A program made the translations under genes and the position numbers. A DNA stretch of 64,000 bases from VFMC01 sp040398525 (lineage in GTDB: Bacteria; Actinomycetota; Acidimicrobiia; Acidimicrobiales; Ilumatobacteraceae), in the NCBI GenBank assembly GCA_040398525.1, contig JBBATY010000003.1, positions 127,915 through 191,914 on the forward strand. Direction: 5' to 3'. Under the pieces are notes generated by a model. The model did not search any database. It had not been told where the DNA came from and saw only the letters and a list, made by a program, of their open reading frames with translations. Below are positions 15,968 to 24,812 of the stretch, one piece after another (positions within the stretch are counted from its first letter, which is position 1; every line of letters starts with the position of its first letter).

Positions 15968-16804
15968 TCAGCGCGGCCGCTGGCGTTCGAGCGTGTACTC
16001 CGGCGTCGTGAACGCGCCGCTCTGGTGCTCGAACGGCGTGTCGTCGGGCGGCAACGACGCGGCATAGAACTCGGCGTCGTCGACGGGGCGGAAGCCGAGC
16101 GCGTTGCCGGCCTCGAGCGACCAGAACCGGCGGGTGTTGCTCGACACTCCGTAGAACGTTGCGTACCGCACATCAGGCGCGGCCATCGCAGCGACGAAGG
16201 CGGCCACGCAGTCGCGCGGGCTGAGCCAGGTGCTGAGGTGGCGCACGTTGCGCGGCTGCTCCTCGTACGAGCCGATGCGCACGTTCACCACCTCGAGGCC
16301 GAACTTGTCGGCGTAGAGCCGGCCGAGCGCCTCGACGGCCACCTTGCTGACGGCGTAGAACGAGTCGGGCCGCACCGGCATGGCAGGGTCGACCTCGGTG
16401 GCCACGGGGTAGAAGCCGGTGGTGCGGTTGGTGCTGGCCAGCACCACGCGCCGCACGCCGGTGCGTCTGGCGGCCTCGAGCACGTGGTGGGTGCCGATGA
16501 CGTTGGTGTCGACGAGATCGACGACGTCGGCTTCATCGGGGATACCAGCCAGGTGCACCACGCCGTCGGCGCCACGCATGGCTGCTTCGCACGCCGCCAA
16601 GTCGCGCACGTCGAACGCCAGCGGGTCGACGCCGTCGGCCGTTCCGCCCGCCGCAGCGGGAAGCTCGAGGTCGGCTGCTCGCACCACGTGCAACCGACCG
16701 CGCAGGCCGTCCACGACGCAGCGACCCACCCGCCCCGCTGCCCCGGTGACGAGCCAGGTCTGGCCGTTGAGCGGTGCCTGCGGCGAGCCGCCATGGTCAG
16801 TCAT
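15968..16804 (-). CDS. NAD-dependent epimerase/dehydratase, uronate dehydrogenase-like
   Basis: 278 residues of an extended SDR: TGAAGRVGR at about residue 19 binds NAD, VLASTNRTTGFYP carries the catalytic region and YAVSKVAVEALGRLYADKFG holds Y-x-x-x-K. The later STWLSPRDCVAAF block, together with the NRTTGFYP motif, matches uronate dehydrogenase, which oxidises glucuronate or galacturonate to the aldarolactone. The ATG at 16804 is chosen by homology and overlaps the end of the TRIC gene by eight bases; the frame upstream of it is shadow sequence. Confidence is good for the family, moderate for the substrate. Confidence 0.8.
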   Translation of the reverse strand: MTDHGGSPQAPLNGQTWLVTGAAGRVGRCVVDGLRGRLHVVRAADLELPAAAGGTADGVDPLAFDVRDLAACEAAMRGADGVVHLAGIPDEADVVDLVDTNVIGTHHVLEAARRTGVRRVVLASTNRTTGFYPVATEVDPAMPVRPDSFYAVSKVAVEALGRLYADKFGLEVVNVRIGSYEEQPRNVRHLSTWLSPRDCVAAFVAAMAAPDVRYATFYGVSSNTRRFWSLEAGNALGFRPVDDAEFYAASLPPDDTPFEHQSGAFTTPEYTLERQRPR

Positions 16805-17471
16805 CGGCCTCGCCACGGGTGAGCAGGAGCGCCGAGGCATCGACGGCGCGTCGGGTGCGCAAGCCGAGGGCGTCGGCCATGTAGAAGGCTCCGATCGCCG
16901 CGGCGATGCCGGCCACCGCAGCCGCTCGGGTGCTCCACACTGAGACGGCTGCGTACACACCGGACGACAGCACGGCGACGAGCGCGTTGGGTGCACTGGT
17001 CAACAAGATGCCAGGCACTTCGTCCTTCATCACCGACACCAGCACCCCGCCACCCACCGCCGACACAGTGCCGACGAACACCGCCGAGATCACCGGAAGA
17101 TCCGCACGAAGCGCGGCCGAGGTGCCCGACACTGCGAACAGGCCGAGCGCGAGCGCATTGAGCAGCGTGACGAGCGGCGCCACCCGCGCCAGACGTCGGC
17201 CCACCACCAGCACGAGCACGATGCAGCCGACCACGGTGGTGAGGAACCACGGCGTGCGCAAGCTCTCCACGGGAAGGTTGCCGATCAGCATGTCGCGGAT
17301 GAAGCCGCCGCCCAGGCCCATCAGCAGGGCGAAGGTCGACAGCCCGACGATGTCCCAGTGCCGGCTGTCGTCGATCGACGCCCGAAGTGCACCCACCACG
17401 GCGTTCACCCCGACGGTGAGCAGCGCCAGCCACAGAGGGGCACTCGTCGCGAGGTCGGGGAGAAAGGTCAT
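16797..17471 (-). CDS. TRIC/UPF0126 cation channel family membrane protein
   Basis: 224 residues with seven hydrophobic helices in two related three-helix halves. The glycine-rich GLGGGFIRDML in the first half and SAVGGGVLVSVMKDEVP in the second are the hallmarks of the trimeric intracellular cation channel (YicG/UPF0126) family, which conducts K or Na ions across the cytoplasmic membrane. The ATG at 17471 is chosen because the protein family begins near this Met; the long upstream frame is Arg-rich shadow. It is cotranscribed with the downstream SDR (eight-base overlap). Confidence 0.88.
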   Translation of the reverse strand: MTFLPDLATSAPLWLALLTVGVNAVVGALRASIDDSRHWDIVGLSTFALLMGLGGGFIRDMLIGNLPVESLRTPWFLTTVVGCIVLVLVVGRRLARVAPLVTLLNALALGLFAVSGTSAALRADLPVISAVFVGTVSAVGGGVLVSVMKDEVPGILLTSAPNALVAVLSSGVYAAVSVWSTRAAAVAGIAAAIGAFYMADALGLRTRRAVDASALLLTRGEADD

Positions 17472-17635
17472 GGGTGCGGTGCCCCGATGGCGGGACCAGC
17501 GCCGAGCGTAGCCCGGCACCGAACTAGCGTCCCCGAAATGATCGAGGCGAGCCGGATCGACGACGGCGAGTTGCGCGGCGAGGTGCTCGCTGCGAGTTCG
17601 AACGTCGGCCAACCTTGCACGTGGAGGAAGAAGCC

Positions 17636-17974
17636 ATGAACGTACTGGGGTACATCGGGGCCGGATTGTCGGTGCTCGCAGGTGTGCTGGGGCTGGTGTG
17701 GCCACGACCGGTGAGCGCCCGGATCGGGCTGGCCCTGCCGTCACCCCTGGCCGTGTCGGAGTTCCGCGCCACCTATGGTGGGCTCTTCATCGGAGCCGGG
17801 GTGGCCGTGCTCGTGAGCGGTTCCACCACCGCGGCCACCGTGCTCGGTGCGGCCTGGGGTGGGGCGTTCCTCGCTCGGGCACTGTCGGCGCTCATCGACC
17901 GATCGCGGTCGAAGGAGAACATCGCCGGGCTCGTGATCGAGGCAGCCATGGCGGCGCTGCTGCTGCTGGCGTGA
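17636..17974 (+). CDS. small membrane protein, DUF4345-like
   Basis: 112 residues with four hydrophobic helices, starting MNVLGYIGAGLSVLAGV. The sequence SEFRATYGGLFIGAG after the first helices is the conserved block of DUF4345 proteins. A strong GGAGGAAG lies at 17622-17629 and fixes the ATG at 17636. It is transcribed alone. Its role in the membrane is unknown. Confidence 0.75.
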   Translation: MNVLGYIGAGLSVLAGVLGLVWPRPVSARIGLALPSPLAVSEFRATYGGLFIGAGVAVLVSGSTTAATVLGAAWGGAFLARALSALIDRSRSKENIAGLVIEAAMAALLLLA

Positions 17975-18015
17975 GCAGCTGCGTCAGCGCCACCCGCCGC
18001 GACGGATGATCCCCA

Positions 18016-18303
18016 TCAGAGGTCGATGTGCAGCTCGACGCTCACGACATCACCGAGGGCGATCCCCTCAGCACGCCGCACGGCATCCTTCAGCGGGATC
18101 ACGTACGCGCCGGCCTTCGGCCATAGCGAGGTGGTGAACCGGGTCGCACCGACCCGTCCGGCCACTGGGATCATGCCCCAGCCGTAGGTGACATCGGCCG
18201 CGACATCGGCGATGACCTCGGCCTGATGGGGCGGCACGGTCACGAAGTGATACGGCGCCGGGCCACGCCACTCCCACACCTCGCCGGTCACCACGACGTC
18301 CAC
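18016..18303 (-). CDS. DUF1905 domain protein
   Basis: 95 residues forming a small beta barrel of the DUF1905 type: GEVWEWRGPAPYHFVTVP at the start, GWGMIPVAGRVGATRFTTS in the middle, then YVIPLKDAVRRAEGIALGD and a closing VSVELHI strand. Members are often fused to YdeI-like (bacteriocin-protection) domains; here the domain stands alone. The GTG at 18303 is preceded after six bases by TACGAT, indicating a leaderless mRNA. Function unknown. Confidence 0.88.
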   Translation of the reverse strand: MDVVVTGEVWEWRGPAPYHFVTVPPHQAEVIADVAADVTYGWGMIPVAGRVGATRFTTSLWPKAGAYVIPLKDAVRRAEGIALGDVVSVELHIDL

Positions 18304-18348
18304 ATCACGATCGTACGGGCACGCCGCCGGTACGACCCACGGCCTCGC

Positions 18349-19095
18349 TCAGTGGCGGCGCTGCTCGAGCACCGTGAGGTCGCGCACGGCGTACCGCAGA
18401 TGCTCGAAGGTCTCCTCGAGCACCACGTAGAAGCACTCCATGGTCGGCATCGCGCCGTTCTCGACGATGTCGATCTCGGCCGGCAGCGCGTCGAGGTCGA
18501 CGGCAGCCACGTACCGGCGGAACTGCTCGGACTGCGCAGCAGTGATGGCGAGCACCTCGCCGACGCTCGGCGAGGCCTCACGGTCGAGGCCGGGCCAGTC
18601 GAACCCAGCCGAACCGGTGTTGGGCAGACCGCACGGGGTGAACGCCGCGGCACCGAGCAGGGGCAGCGCGAACCACTTGTCGAAGGCGAACACCAGATGG
18701 CGCAGCGTGTCGCGGAACGACCACTCACCATCGACCGACTCGTGCAACGCGGCGTCGCCCAACGCGAACGCCCGCTCACAGGTGGCCACCCACCGCCGGT
18801 CGAGGTCGTCCCACGCGGCCAACATGCCTGCAGGGTCGGTCGGGCGCAACATGGTGCGCAGCGGGTGCCAGGCGTCGTGGCTGTTCACGTAGTCGGTCAC
18901 GTCGACGCCGTTCACCACCAACCGTTCGACGATGCCGTCGATGTCGACGTCGCTGAGCTGCGCGTGGAACACACGGGCGCCCGACAGGTCGACGTCGCGG
19001 AACAACGCACCACGGAGGTTCACACCCCAGAACACGGCGTCGGCGAGGTCGACCCCTTCGAACTCCGTCGGCATGGTCGGCTGGTTGTCGCTCAT
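18349..19095 (-). CDS. pentapeptide-repeat/DinB fusion protein
   Basis: 248 residues. Residues about 11-52 are pentapeptide repeats (GVDLADAVFWGVNLRGALF and following), a short right-handed beta helix. Residues about 60-248 are a DinB-like four-helix domain, with a His in ESVDGEWSFRDTLRHLVFA (split as EWSFRDTLRHLVFA) and another in EETFEHLRYAVRDL, the positions used for metal binding. DinB-fold proteins are thiol-dependent enzymes or of unknown function. It is a monocistronic gene on the minus strand. The combination of the two domains is unusual but was seen directly. Confidence 0.8.
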   Translation of the reverse strand: MSDNQPTMPTEFEGVDLADAVFWGVNLRGALFRDVDLSGARVFHAQLSDVDIDGIVERLVVNGVDVTDYVNSHDAWHPLRTMLRPTDPAGMLAAWDDLDRRWVATCERAFALGDAALHESVDGEWSFRDTLRHLVFAFDKWFALPLLGAAAFTPCGLPNTGSAGFDWPGLDREASPSVGEVLAITAAQSEQFRRYVAAVDLDALPAEIDIVENGAMPTMECFYVVLEETFEHLRYAVRDLTVLEQRRH

Positions 19096-19139
19096 CGGCC
19101 CATCATGGCCGAGCCGCCGACCGGTCCGCGAAGGCTCCG

Positions 19140-20351
19140 CTACGCCATGAGGCGGGCCTCGAAGGGGTAGTCGTTCATGATCTCGACGCCCGTGTCGGTG
19201 ATCAGCAGCTGGTCCTCCAGCTTCACGCCCTGACCGCTGTCGGCCGAGCCGATGTAGCTCTCGACGCAGAACACCATGCCCGGCTCGAACACATCGTCGA
19301 GCGGATACTCGACACCCGGAGTGTGGAAGGGCAGGTTCGGGAACTCGCCGATCATGCCCAGGCCGTGGCCGACGCAGTAGTAGCGGCTGGCCTGGTGCTC
19401 ATCGGGGATGCGCCACGCCTTGCGCGCCACCTCTTCGAACGACACTCCTGGGCCGATGAGCGAGACGTTGTGCCGCAGTTGCTCGTACGCCCTGCCGTAC
19501 AGCGTGCGCTGCTCGGGTGTGGCCGGCACGTCGCCGGCGAGGAAGGTGCGCGAGAAGTCGGCCGAGTAGCTCTCGTAGGCGCACGCATCGGTGTCGATGC
19601 ACACCAGATCGCCCGCCTCGATCACCCTCGTGCCGCACTCCTTGAAGTAGGGAAAGGTGTTCGGTCCGCTCTCGAGCAGGCGGGTCGCCACGAGCTCGCC
19701 GTGCCGCGCGGCCAGGCCGCCGACGAACCGGCTCCACACCTCGATCTCGGTCATGCCCGGCTGCAACGCCTCCTCCATCGATCGCACGGCCTCGACGGTG
19801 CGCCGCACCGCCTCGCGCATGTAGACGATCTCGAGCGGCAACTTCACTCGACGGGCGCGGCTCAGCAGCGGGTCGGCGTCGGTGACGGTGAAGCCTGCGG
19901 CGCGCAACGCATCAACGGCCGCGAACGGAAACCCGTCGACGGCCAACCGGCCGAGTTCGCCGAACCGGTCGCGCACGAGGTCGGCGATCTCGTTCGCCAT
20001 GGCAGTGCACTCGCCACCCACGAAGCCGTTGGTGCTCACGTGGTTCAAGCCGTGGGCGATGCGGATGTCATCGATGGTGGGCAGATGCTGTGCGAGGTGC
20101 TCGCCGCCGACGTAGTCGAACAAGGTGACCGGCCCCTCGGCGAACACCAGCAGATACCGCGCCGGGATGCACAGGTTGAACACGGTCATGTTCGTGGCAC
20201 CGGTGATGTAGAGCACGTTGAACGGATCGCGCACCAGCATCACGGGCACGTCCAGCTCGGTCATGAAGCGCCTGGTGTTCGCCAGCCGTTGCAGGTAGAG
20301 CTGCTCCTTCGTCTGTGGACTGTCGAGATCGAGGACGAGGTCGAGGGTCAT
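19140..20351 (-). CDS. M24-family metallopeptidase (Xaa-Pro dipeptidase/ectoine hydrolase-like)
   Basis: 403 residues with an N-terminal creatinase-like domain (1-170) and a C-terminal pita-bread domain. Five metal ligands are visible in order: two Asp in CIDTDACAYESYSADFSRTF (spanning CIDTDA and SADFSRT), His in GHGLGMIGEFP, Glu in FCVESYIG and Glu in VKLEDQLLIT. It would cleave Xaa-Pro dipeptides or an amide such as ectoine. The ATG at 20351 is chosen because TACTGT lies six bases before it and the family starts here; the open frame beyond it crosses the PaiB gene. Confidence 0.88.
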   Translation of the reverse strand: MTLDLVLDLDSPQTKEQLYLQRLANTRRFMTELDVPVMLVRDPFNVLYITGATNMTVFNLCIPARYLLVFAEGPVTLFDYVGGEHLAQHLPTIDDIRIAHGLNHVSTNGFVGGECTAMANEIADLVRDRFGELGRLAVDGFPFAAVDALRAAGFTVTDADPLLSRARRVKLPLEIVYMREAVRRTVEAVRSMEEALQPGMTEIEVWSRFVGGLAARHGELVATRLLESGPNTFPYFKECGTRVIEAGDLVCIDTDACAYESYSADFSRTFLAGDVPATPEQRTLYGRAYEQLRHNVSLIGPGVSFEEVARKAWRIPDEHQASRYYCVGHGLGMIGEFPNLPFHTPGVEYPLDDVFEPGMVFCVESYIGSADSGQGVKLEDQLLITDTGVEIMNDYPFEARLMA

Positions 20352-20432
20352 GAGACGACAGTAGCGAGCACTGCACGGGTCATTGCGTGGCCTCGGCCGG
20401 GCTGACCGATCGGTGAGGGTTACGCTCGAATC

Positions 20433-21047
20433 GTGTACGTGCCCCGCCACTTCGAGATGCCCGTCGACGATGCCGTCGCGCTGGCCGGCACGGTGGGTGT
20501 GGGCCACCTCGTCACGTCCACCGACGCCGGACTCGACAGCAGCTTCGTGCCGTTCTTGGTCGAGCGCGTGGACGGTGAGCTTGTCGTGCGTGCCCACATC
20601 GCCGCCGCCAACCCGCAACGGCACGCCGTCGCAGCGGGCGCCGTGGCACTGCTGATCGTGCAAGGTCCCGATGCCTATGTGTCGCCGAGCCTGTATCCGA
20701 GCAAGGTCGAGCACGGCAAGGTGGTGCCCACCTGGAACTACGCCGTCGTGCACCTGCACGGGCAGGTGCGACTCGTCGACGACCACGACCGCCTGCTCGA
20801 CCTGGTGACACGACTCACCGACCTGCACGAGGGCCGCAGCCAGGCGCCGTGGGCCGTGAGCGACGCCCCGGCGGAGTTCATCGACGGACAGTTGAAGGCG
20901 ATCGTCGGCATCGAGATGACTGTCGGGCGGGTCGAGGGCAAGGCCAAGCTCAGCCAGAATCGGACCGAAGCGGACCGAGCCGCTGTGGCTGCTGCGTTCC
21001 TCGGCGGCGACGACGGCCATCGGCGAGTGGGCGAGATGATGCGCTGA
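20433..21047 (+). CDS. FMN-binding negative transcriptional regulator, PaiB family
   Basis: 204 residues of the split-barrel flavin-binding PaiB family. Characteristic blocks are MYVPRHFEMPVDDA at the start, AHIAAANPQ, the long VSPSLYPSKVEHGKVVPTWN (20 residues) and, near the end, VEGKAKLSQNRTEADR. PaiB proteins are linked to polyamine/sporulation control in Bacillus, but many members are simply flavoproteins. The GTG start follows TACGCT by six bases (leaderless). A TGATG junction couples it to the VOC gene. Confidence 0.92.
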   Translation: MYVPRHFEMPVDDAVALAGTVGVGHLVTSTDAGLDSSFVPFLVERVDGELVVRAHIAAANPQRHAVAAGAVALLIVQGPDAYVSPSLYPSKVEHGKVVPTWNYAVVHLHGQVRLVDDHDRLLDLVTRLTDLHEGRSQAPWAVSDAPAEFIDGQLKAIVGIEMTVGRVEGKAKLSQNRTEADRAAVAAAFLGGDDGHRRVGEMMR

Positions 21048-21445
21048 TGCTGCGCTTCCATCTCGCCACGATCGTCGTCGACGACTACGACGACGCCATC
21101 GCCTTCTTCGTCGGCACGCTCGGTTTCGTGCTCACCGAAGACACCGACCTCGGCGACGGCAAGCGCTGGGTGGTGGTGCGGCCCGACCCGTCCGGCACCG
21201 GCATCCTGCTGGCCAAGGCCGACGGCGACGGCGAGGCGGCTGCGGTGGGCATGCAGGCCGGAGGCCGTGTGTCGTTCTTCCTGCACACCGACGACATCGA
21301 ACGCGACGTCGCTGCCTGGGCGGCCCGTGGCGTGCGTTTCATCGACCCGATCCGCGCCGAGGAGTACGGCAAGGTGACGGTGTTCCTCGACCTCTACGGC
21401 AACCCATGGGACCTCATCGAACCTCCCTCGCTGCCTCGCCCGTGA
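21047..21445 (+). CDS. VOC-family (glyoxalase/bleomycin resistance-like) protein
   Basis: 132 residues, two beta-alpha-beta-beta-beta units of the vicinal oxygen chelate fold. The first starts with HLATIVVDDYDDAIAFFVG (His at the metal position), the second contains SFFLHTDDIERDV, and the protein ends with VFLDLYGNPWDLIEP, the usual Glu-bearing strand. The fold binds metal or small hydrophobic molecules; the substrate is unknown. The ATG overlaps the PaiB stop codon (TGATG), so the two are one operon. Confidence 0.88.
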   Translation: MLRFHLATIVVDDYDDAIAFFVGTLGFVLTEDTDLGDGKRWVVVRPDPSGTGILLAKADGDGEAAAVGMQAGGRVSFFLHTDDIERDVAAWAARGVRFIDPIRAEEYGKVTVFLDLYGNPWDLIEPPSLPRP

Positions 21446-21500
21446 CGGCGCAGGCCCCATGTCATCCCCAGAGCCACGACCTCGTTCGAGGTGCTGCTGT

Positions 21501-22520
21501 CTACGACAACGACTCGTGCGAGCTCGTCGAAGAGTCGGCCGCAAGGACGGGCGAGGGCACCAACTCGGCGTAGCCGCGCATCGAGTGGAACCGCTCCTGC
21601 AGGTGCCAGCCGTACGAGGCGTGAACGTCGTCGACCGGGGCATCGAGAGGTGCAAGGCGAGTCGCCAGCCCGGGCTCCACGAAGAACCCGATCGACTGTC
21701 GCGCCCCGCCGTGGTCGATCACCCGGTGCGGCGTGGCAGGGATACGTCCTCCGGTCATCAGGTGCAGCACGGTTCCGAGATGTACTGACACCGTGCCGTC
21801 GAGCATCGGCACATCGCGCCACGTGCCGTCGGGGCCTGCGGCCTGCAGGCCGGGCCCGCGCTGCCACAGCAGCGACACCCCCGACACGTCGGTGTGGCGT
21901 GCGGCGGCGATGCGCGGGCCGTCGGGGTGGTCGCGTTCATCGACCGTGACGTGCCCAGCGGGCCGTGGCGGGTAGTTGAGCAGGCGCAGCGTGTGGTTGC
22001 CCTGTTCGAACCCGGCGGTGAGCACGATGTCGTCGATGCCCACCGCTCGTCCGGCCGAACGCATCACCGCCACGCCCACACCGAGCATCAGGCAGTAGTA
22101 CTCGTCCATAGCCGCCCGCCAGCCAGGGCACGGCTCGACGGCCGGCCAGGTGTTGGCCTCGGCGAAGTGGTGCATGCCCTCTACCGGGGGGCCGGGGTGG
22201 GGCTCGGCAGGGCCCACGTCGAACATCTCGTTGTAGGCCCAGGCGCCCGGATCGAGCGACGACTTGTAGCCGCGGTACACCGCCGGGCCGTCGGCATCGG
22301 TCGACTTCGAAGCGATGGCCCGCTTGGTGTCGTCGCCCTGGCGGAAGAACTCGAGCATGGTGGCGCCGAGCGCATCGATGTGCCCGGTGCCTGGGAACCC
22401 ACACACCACGAACCCACCCTGCTCGGCGATGGCGGCGCCCACAGACTCGTCGACGACGCGCCAGGCCGCCCGGTCGTCGGCGAACAGCGGCCCGATGTCG
22501 AGCACCACCAACTCCCCCAC
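21501..22520 (-). CDS. isopenicillin N synthase-family Fe(II)/2-oxoglutarate dioxygenase
   Basis: 339 residues. The N-terminal part is the usual DIOX_N helix-rich segment (GFVVCGFPGTGHIDAL). The C-terminal jelly roll has the iron-binding H-x-D in AARHTDVSGVSLLWQ, the distal His in PATPHRVIDHGG, and the Arg plus Ser of the 2-oxoglutarate site in ARQSIGFFVEP. It would oxidise a small substrate with O2 and 2-oxoglutarate. A GTG start at 22520 is chosen because AGGAGG precedes it by about eight bases; the frame upstream has no protein character. The product is unknown. Confidence 0.88.
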   Translation of the reverse strand: MGELVVLDIGPLFADDRAAWRVVDESVGAAIAEQGGFVVCGFPGTGHIDALGATMLEFFRQGDDTKRAIASKSTDADGPAVYRGYKSSLDPGAWAYNEMFDVGPAEPHPGPPVEGMHHFAEANTWPAVEPCPGWRAAMDEYYCLMLGVGVAVMRSAGRAVGIDDIVLTAGFEQGNHTLRLLNYPPRPAGHVTVDERDHPDGPRIAAARHTDVSGVSLLWQRGPGLQAAGPDGTWRDVPMLDGTVSVHLGTVLHLMTGGRIPATPHRVIDHGGARQSIGFFVEPGLATRLAPLDAPVDDVHASYGWHLQERFHSMRGYAELVPSPVLAADSSTSSHESLS

Positions 22521-22555
22521 CGCACACCTCCTCGCCGCGGACCATACTCGCGAGG

Positions 22556-23290
22556 ATGAACGCGGGCAGAGCCTCGTCAGCGAGCCCATCGAGCGACGGC
22601 ACCTGGGTTTCCGACGTGGTGCGACGCGCGGTGGAAGCACTTCACGACCAAGGTGACGCCGAGCGTGCCGCCGGGGCCGAGCGCTACATGAAACACATTG
22701 CACCGTTCCTCGGCGTGACCACCCCCGAGCGACGCCACCGGCTGCGCGAGGCGTGGAGCGGCCTTTCCACGCCCACCAGCGACGACGTCGGCGCGGGGGC
22801 AGTTGCCCTCATGAGCCTCCGCGAACGCGAGTACCACTACGCGGCCTACGACCTGCTCGCCCGCTTCGGAAGAGCTGCCGACGAGCACTTTCTCCGACGC
22901 TGGTGCACCGTGCTGCTCACCACCACACCGTGGTGGGACACCGTCGACGGCATCGGCACGGCTGCCGTGAGCCCGCTGTGCCGCCGTTTCGACTCCTCCT
23001 CGACGATCGACGAGTGGTCGGAGTCGGGCGACATCTGGCTCATCCGCGCAGCGATCCAACACCAGCGGGGCTGGGGTCGTGACACAGACGTCGATCGTGT
23101 GCTCGAGCTGTGCCACCGGCACTGGGTGAACCGCGAGTTCTTCGTGGCAAAGGCGATCGGCTGGGCGCTGCGCGACCTCACCCGCATCAACCCCGACGCA
23201 GTGCGCCACTTCCTCGGCCACCACTCCGGGAACGCCACCGCCCAACGCGAGGCGGCCCGAGGGCTGGCCAGACCTCCCCGCGGCCACTGA
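22556..23290 (+). CDS. DNA alkylation repair protein, AlkD-like
   Basis: 244 residues of HEAT-like helical repeats of the AlkC/AlkD DNA glycosylase family. Recognisable stretches are YMKHIAPFLGVTTPERR, EYHYAAYDLLARF, TTPWWDTVDGIGTAAV (with the catalytic-region Trp/Asp), DIWLIRAAIQHQRGW and REFFVAKAIGWALRDLTRIN. The enzyme excises positively charged alkylpurines. It stands alone and diverges from the dioxygenase gene. CATACT lies seven bases before the ATG. Confidence 0.92.
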   Translation: MNAGRASSASPSSDGTWVSDVVRRAVEALHDQGDAERAAGAERYMKHIAPFLGVTTPERRHRLREAWSGLSTPTSDDVGAGAVALMSLREREYHYAAYDLLARFGRAADEHFLRRWCTVLLTTTPWWDTVDGIGTAAVSPLCRRFDSSSTIDEWSESGDIWLIRAAIQHQRGWGRDTDVDRVLELCHRHWVNREFFVAKAIGWALRDLTRINPDAVRHFLGHHSGNATAQREAARGLARPPRGH

Positions 23291-23308
23291 GCCCTTCGGC
23301 AACCACGA

Positions 23309-24106
23309 TCAGGCCCGGTTGGCGCTGAACCACTCGGCTGCGAAGTCGACCAGGTCGCGCATGCGCATCACCTTGGCGACTGCGCTCCCGAACTGGCCAA
23401 CACGCACACGTCCAGTCGTCTCGAACGCAGCCCCCACGGCGGGGAAGTCGTCGGAGTCGTAGTCGGTCTGGTCGTACACGACCCACTGCGACACTCCGTC
23501 GACGAGCACTCGCGCACCCTCCTCGATCGTGTGCTTCGACGGCCACGAGCCACGCACCTCGGCAAGGTGGAGCGAGGTGTTGTTGGCATGATCGACGCCG
23601 ATCAGCACCACGGTCGCGTCGAGGTCGTACAGGTGGCCGAGCGGCGAGGCCTCGCCGAAACCCTCGTCGAGGTCGTGCGGCTCGATCACTGCTGCATCGG
23701 CAGGGCCGTTCGCCATGTGCGACAGCTGCGGGTGCCTACTGCGCAGCGTGTCGCGCCGCAGCAGCAGCGCCGTCGCCAGGGCGCCCATCTGCTGTGGCGG
23801 CGTGGCGTAGGGGTCGAACGGCGGCGCGTGCTCGCGGATCACAGGCCACCAGTGGGCGGGCACCGGTGGGGCCACCCAGCCCGCCGGGTCGGAGCGATCG
23901 GCCGTGTGGGCGGGCATCGTCAGCGTGCCGGTCGGCCCGATCGCGGCGCGCAGCGCGTCGATCACCGCCTGCGGGCCGCCTGCCACGAAGCCGATCGCCC
24001 GTAGCGACGAGTGCACGATCAGGACGTCCCCGGGCCCCACGCCGAGCCGGCGTAGGTCGTCGGCCAGGTCGTCGCTGGTCCACGGTCGCTCCTGCGCGTT
24101 CGTCAC
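23309..24106 (-). CDS. AAC(3)-family N-acetyltransferase
   Basis: 265 residues of the aminoglycoside 3-N-acetyltransferase family, which transfers acetyl from acetyl-CoA to an amino group of the substrate. Visible family blocks are VLIVHSSLRAIGFVAGG, TGTLTMPAHTADRSDP, RSRHPQLSHMANGP and VLIGVDHANNTSLHLAEVR, which carries the active-site His. The fold is complete. Whether it acts on aminoglycosides or on another amine cannot be told from sequence. The GTG at 24106 is preceded after eight bases by TAGCCT. Confidence 0.88.
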   Translation of the reverse strand: MTNAQERPWTSDDLADDLRRLGVGPGDVLIVHSSLRAIGFVAGGPQAVIDALRAAIGPTGTLTMPAHTADRSDPAGWVAPPVPAHWWPVIREHAPPFDPYATPPQQMGALATALLLRRDTLRSRHPQLSHMANGPADAAVIEPHDLDEGFGEASPLGHLYDLDATVVLIGVDHANNTSLHLAEVRGSWPSKHTIEEGARVLVDGVSQWVVYDQTDYDSDDFPAVGAAFETTGRVRVGQFGSAVAKVMRMRDLVDFAAEWFSANRA

Positions 24107-24174
24107 GAAGGCCGAGGCTAGGCGGTTGCGAGGTAGTCGGCCGTCGGCACGCCGCCCCCACTACCGTTCCCCCG

Positions 24175-24744
24175 ATGGCTGCCGACCCTGGAGACCGCAC
24201 CCGCCACTTCGCCGCGATCGAGCGCAAGCATGGCCTGCCCGCCAGTCACTGGCTGGGCCTGCTCGCCGAGCTGGGTGAGGCGAAGTACCCCGAGCAGATG
24301 GCCCTGTTGCAGGAGGGCCACGGGTTCAGCCGCGGCCACGCCAACGCCCTGGTGATGTACCACCGCGGCTCGCCCAGCTCGCGCCGCTTCGCCACCCACG
24401 AGGACTGGCTCACCCAGCAGGCACCCGAGGCCGCTGCAACCGTGCGGGCGGTGTTCGCCGCAATCCACGAGCGGGTCGCCGGCCTCGAGCCGGTCATTGC
24501 GTGGAACCAGCCGATGCTGCGCAACGACGCCGGCTATGTGATCGGCTGCTCGGCGGCCAGCAAGCACGTGAGCATCAACCCGTTCAGCGCGAATGTGATG
24601 GACCGGTTCCGCACGCGACTCGAAGCCATCTCCGGCGGCAACGTCACGTCCCATCTGTTCTCGGTGCCCCTCGGCTGGCCGGTCGACGGCGAGCTGCTCG
24701 CCGACATCGTGCGCGACCGCCTCGTCGAGCTGGCTGCCACCTGA
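24175..24744 (+). CDS. DUF4287 plus DUF5655-like protein
   Basis: 189 residues. Residues about 1-60 are a DUF4287 domain (FAAIERKHGLPASHWLGLL and GHGFSRGHANALVMYH), residues about 75-189 a DUF5655/YdhG-like domain (PVIAWNQPMLRND, then HVSINPFSANVMDRF). The first domain recurs as a separate 71-residue protein at 28492-28707. Neither has a known reaction. TACCGT lies seven bases before the ATG at 24175 (leaderless). Confidence 0.85.
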   Translation: MAADPGDRTRHFAAIERKHGLPASHWLGLLAELGEAKYPEQMALLQEGHGFSRGHANALVMYHRGSPSSRRFATHEDWLTQQAPEAAATVRAVFAAIHERVAGLEPVIAWNQPMLRNDAGYVIGCSAASKHVSINPFSANVMDRFRTRLEAISGGNVTSHLFSVPLGWPVDGELLADIVRDRLVELAAT

Positions 24745-24775
24745 GCGACGATGATCGACGTGACGAACGTCGCAC

Positions 24776-24804
24776 TTGACAACGTCTAGGTCCACACCTA
24801 GACA
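24776..24804 (+). promoter_or_regulatory. promoter with overlapping operator of the MFS transporter
   Basis: TTGACA (24776-24781), 17 bases, TAGACA (24799-24804) is a near-consensus promoter. A perfect inverted repeat GTCTAGGT, four bases, ACCTAGAC (24784-24803) fills the space between the boxes and covers the -10. The predicted transcript start is within two bases of the GTG at 24813, so the mRNA is leaderless and the site is a strong repressor target. No regulator is encoded next to it. Confidence 0.8.
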
Positions 24805-24812
24805 CTGTCACC

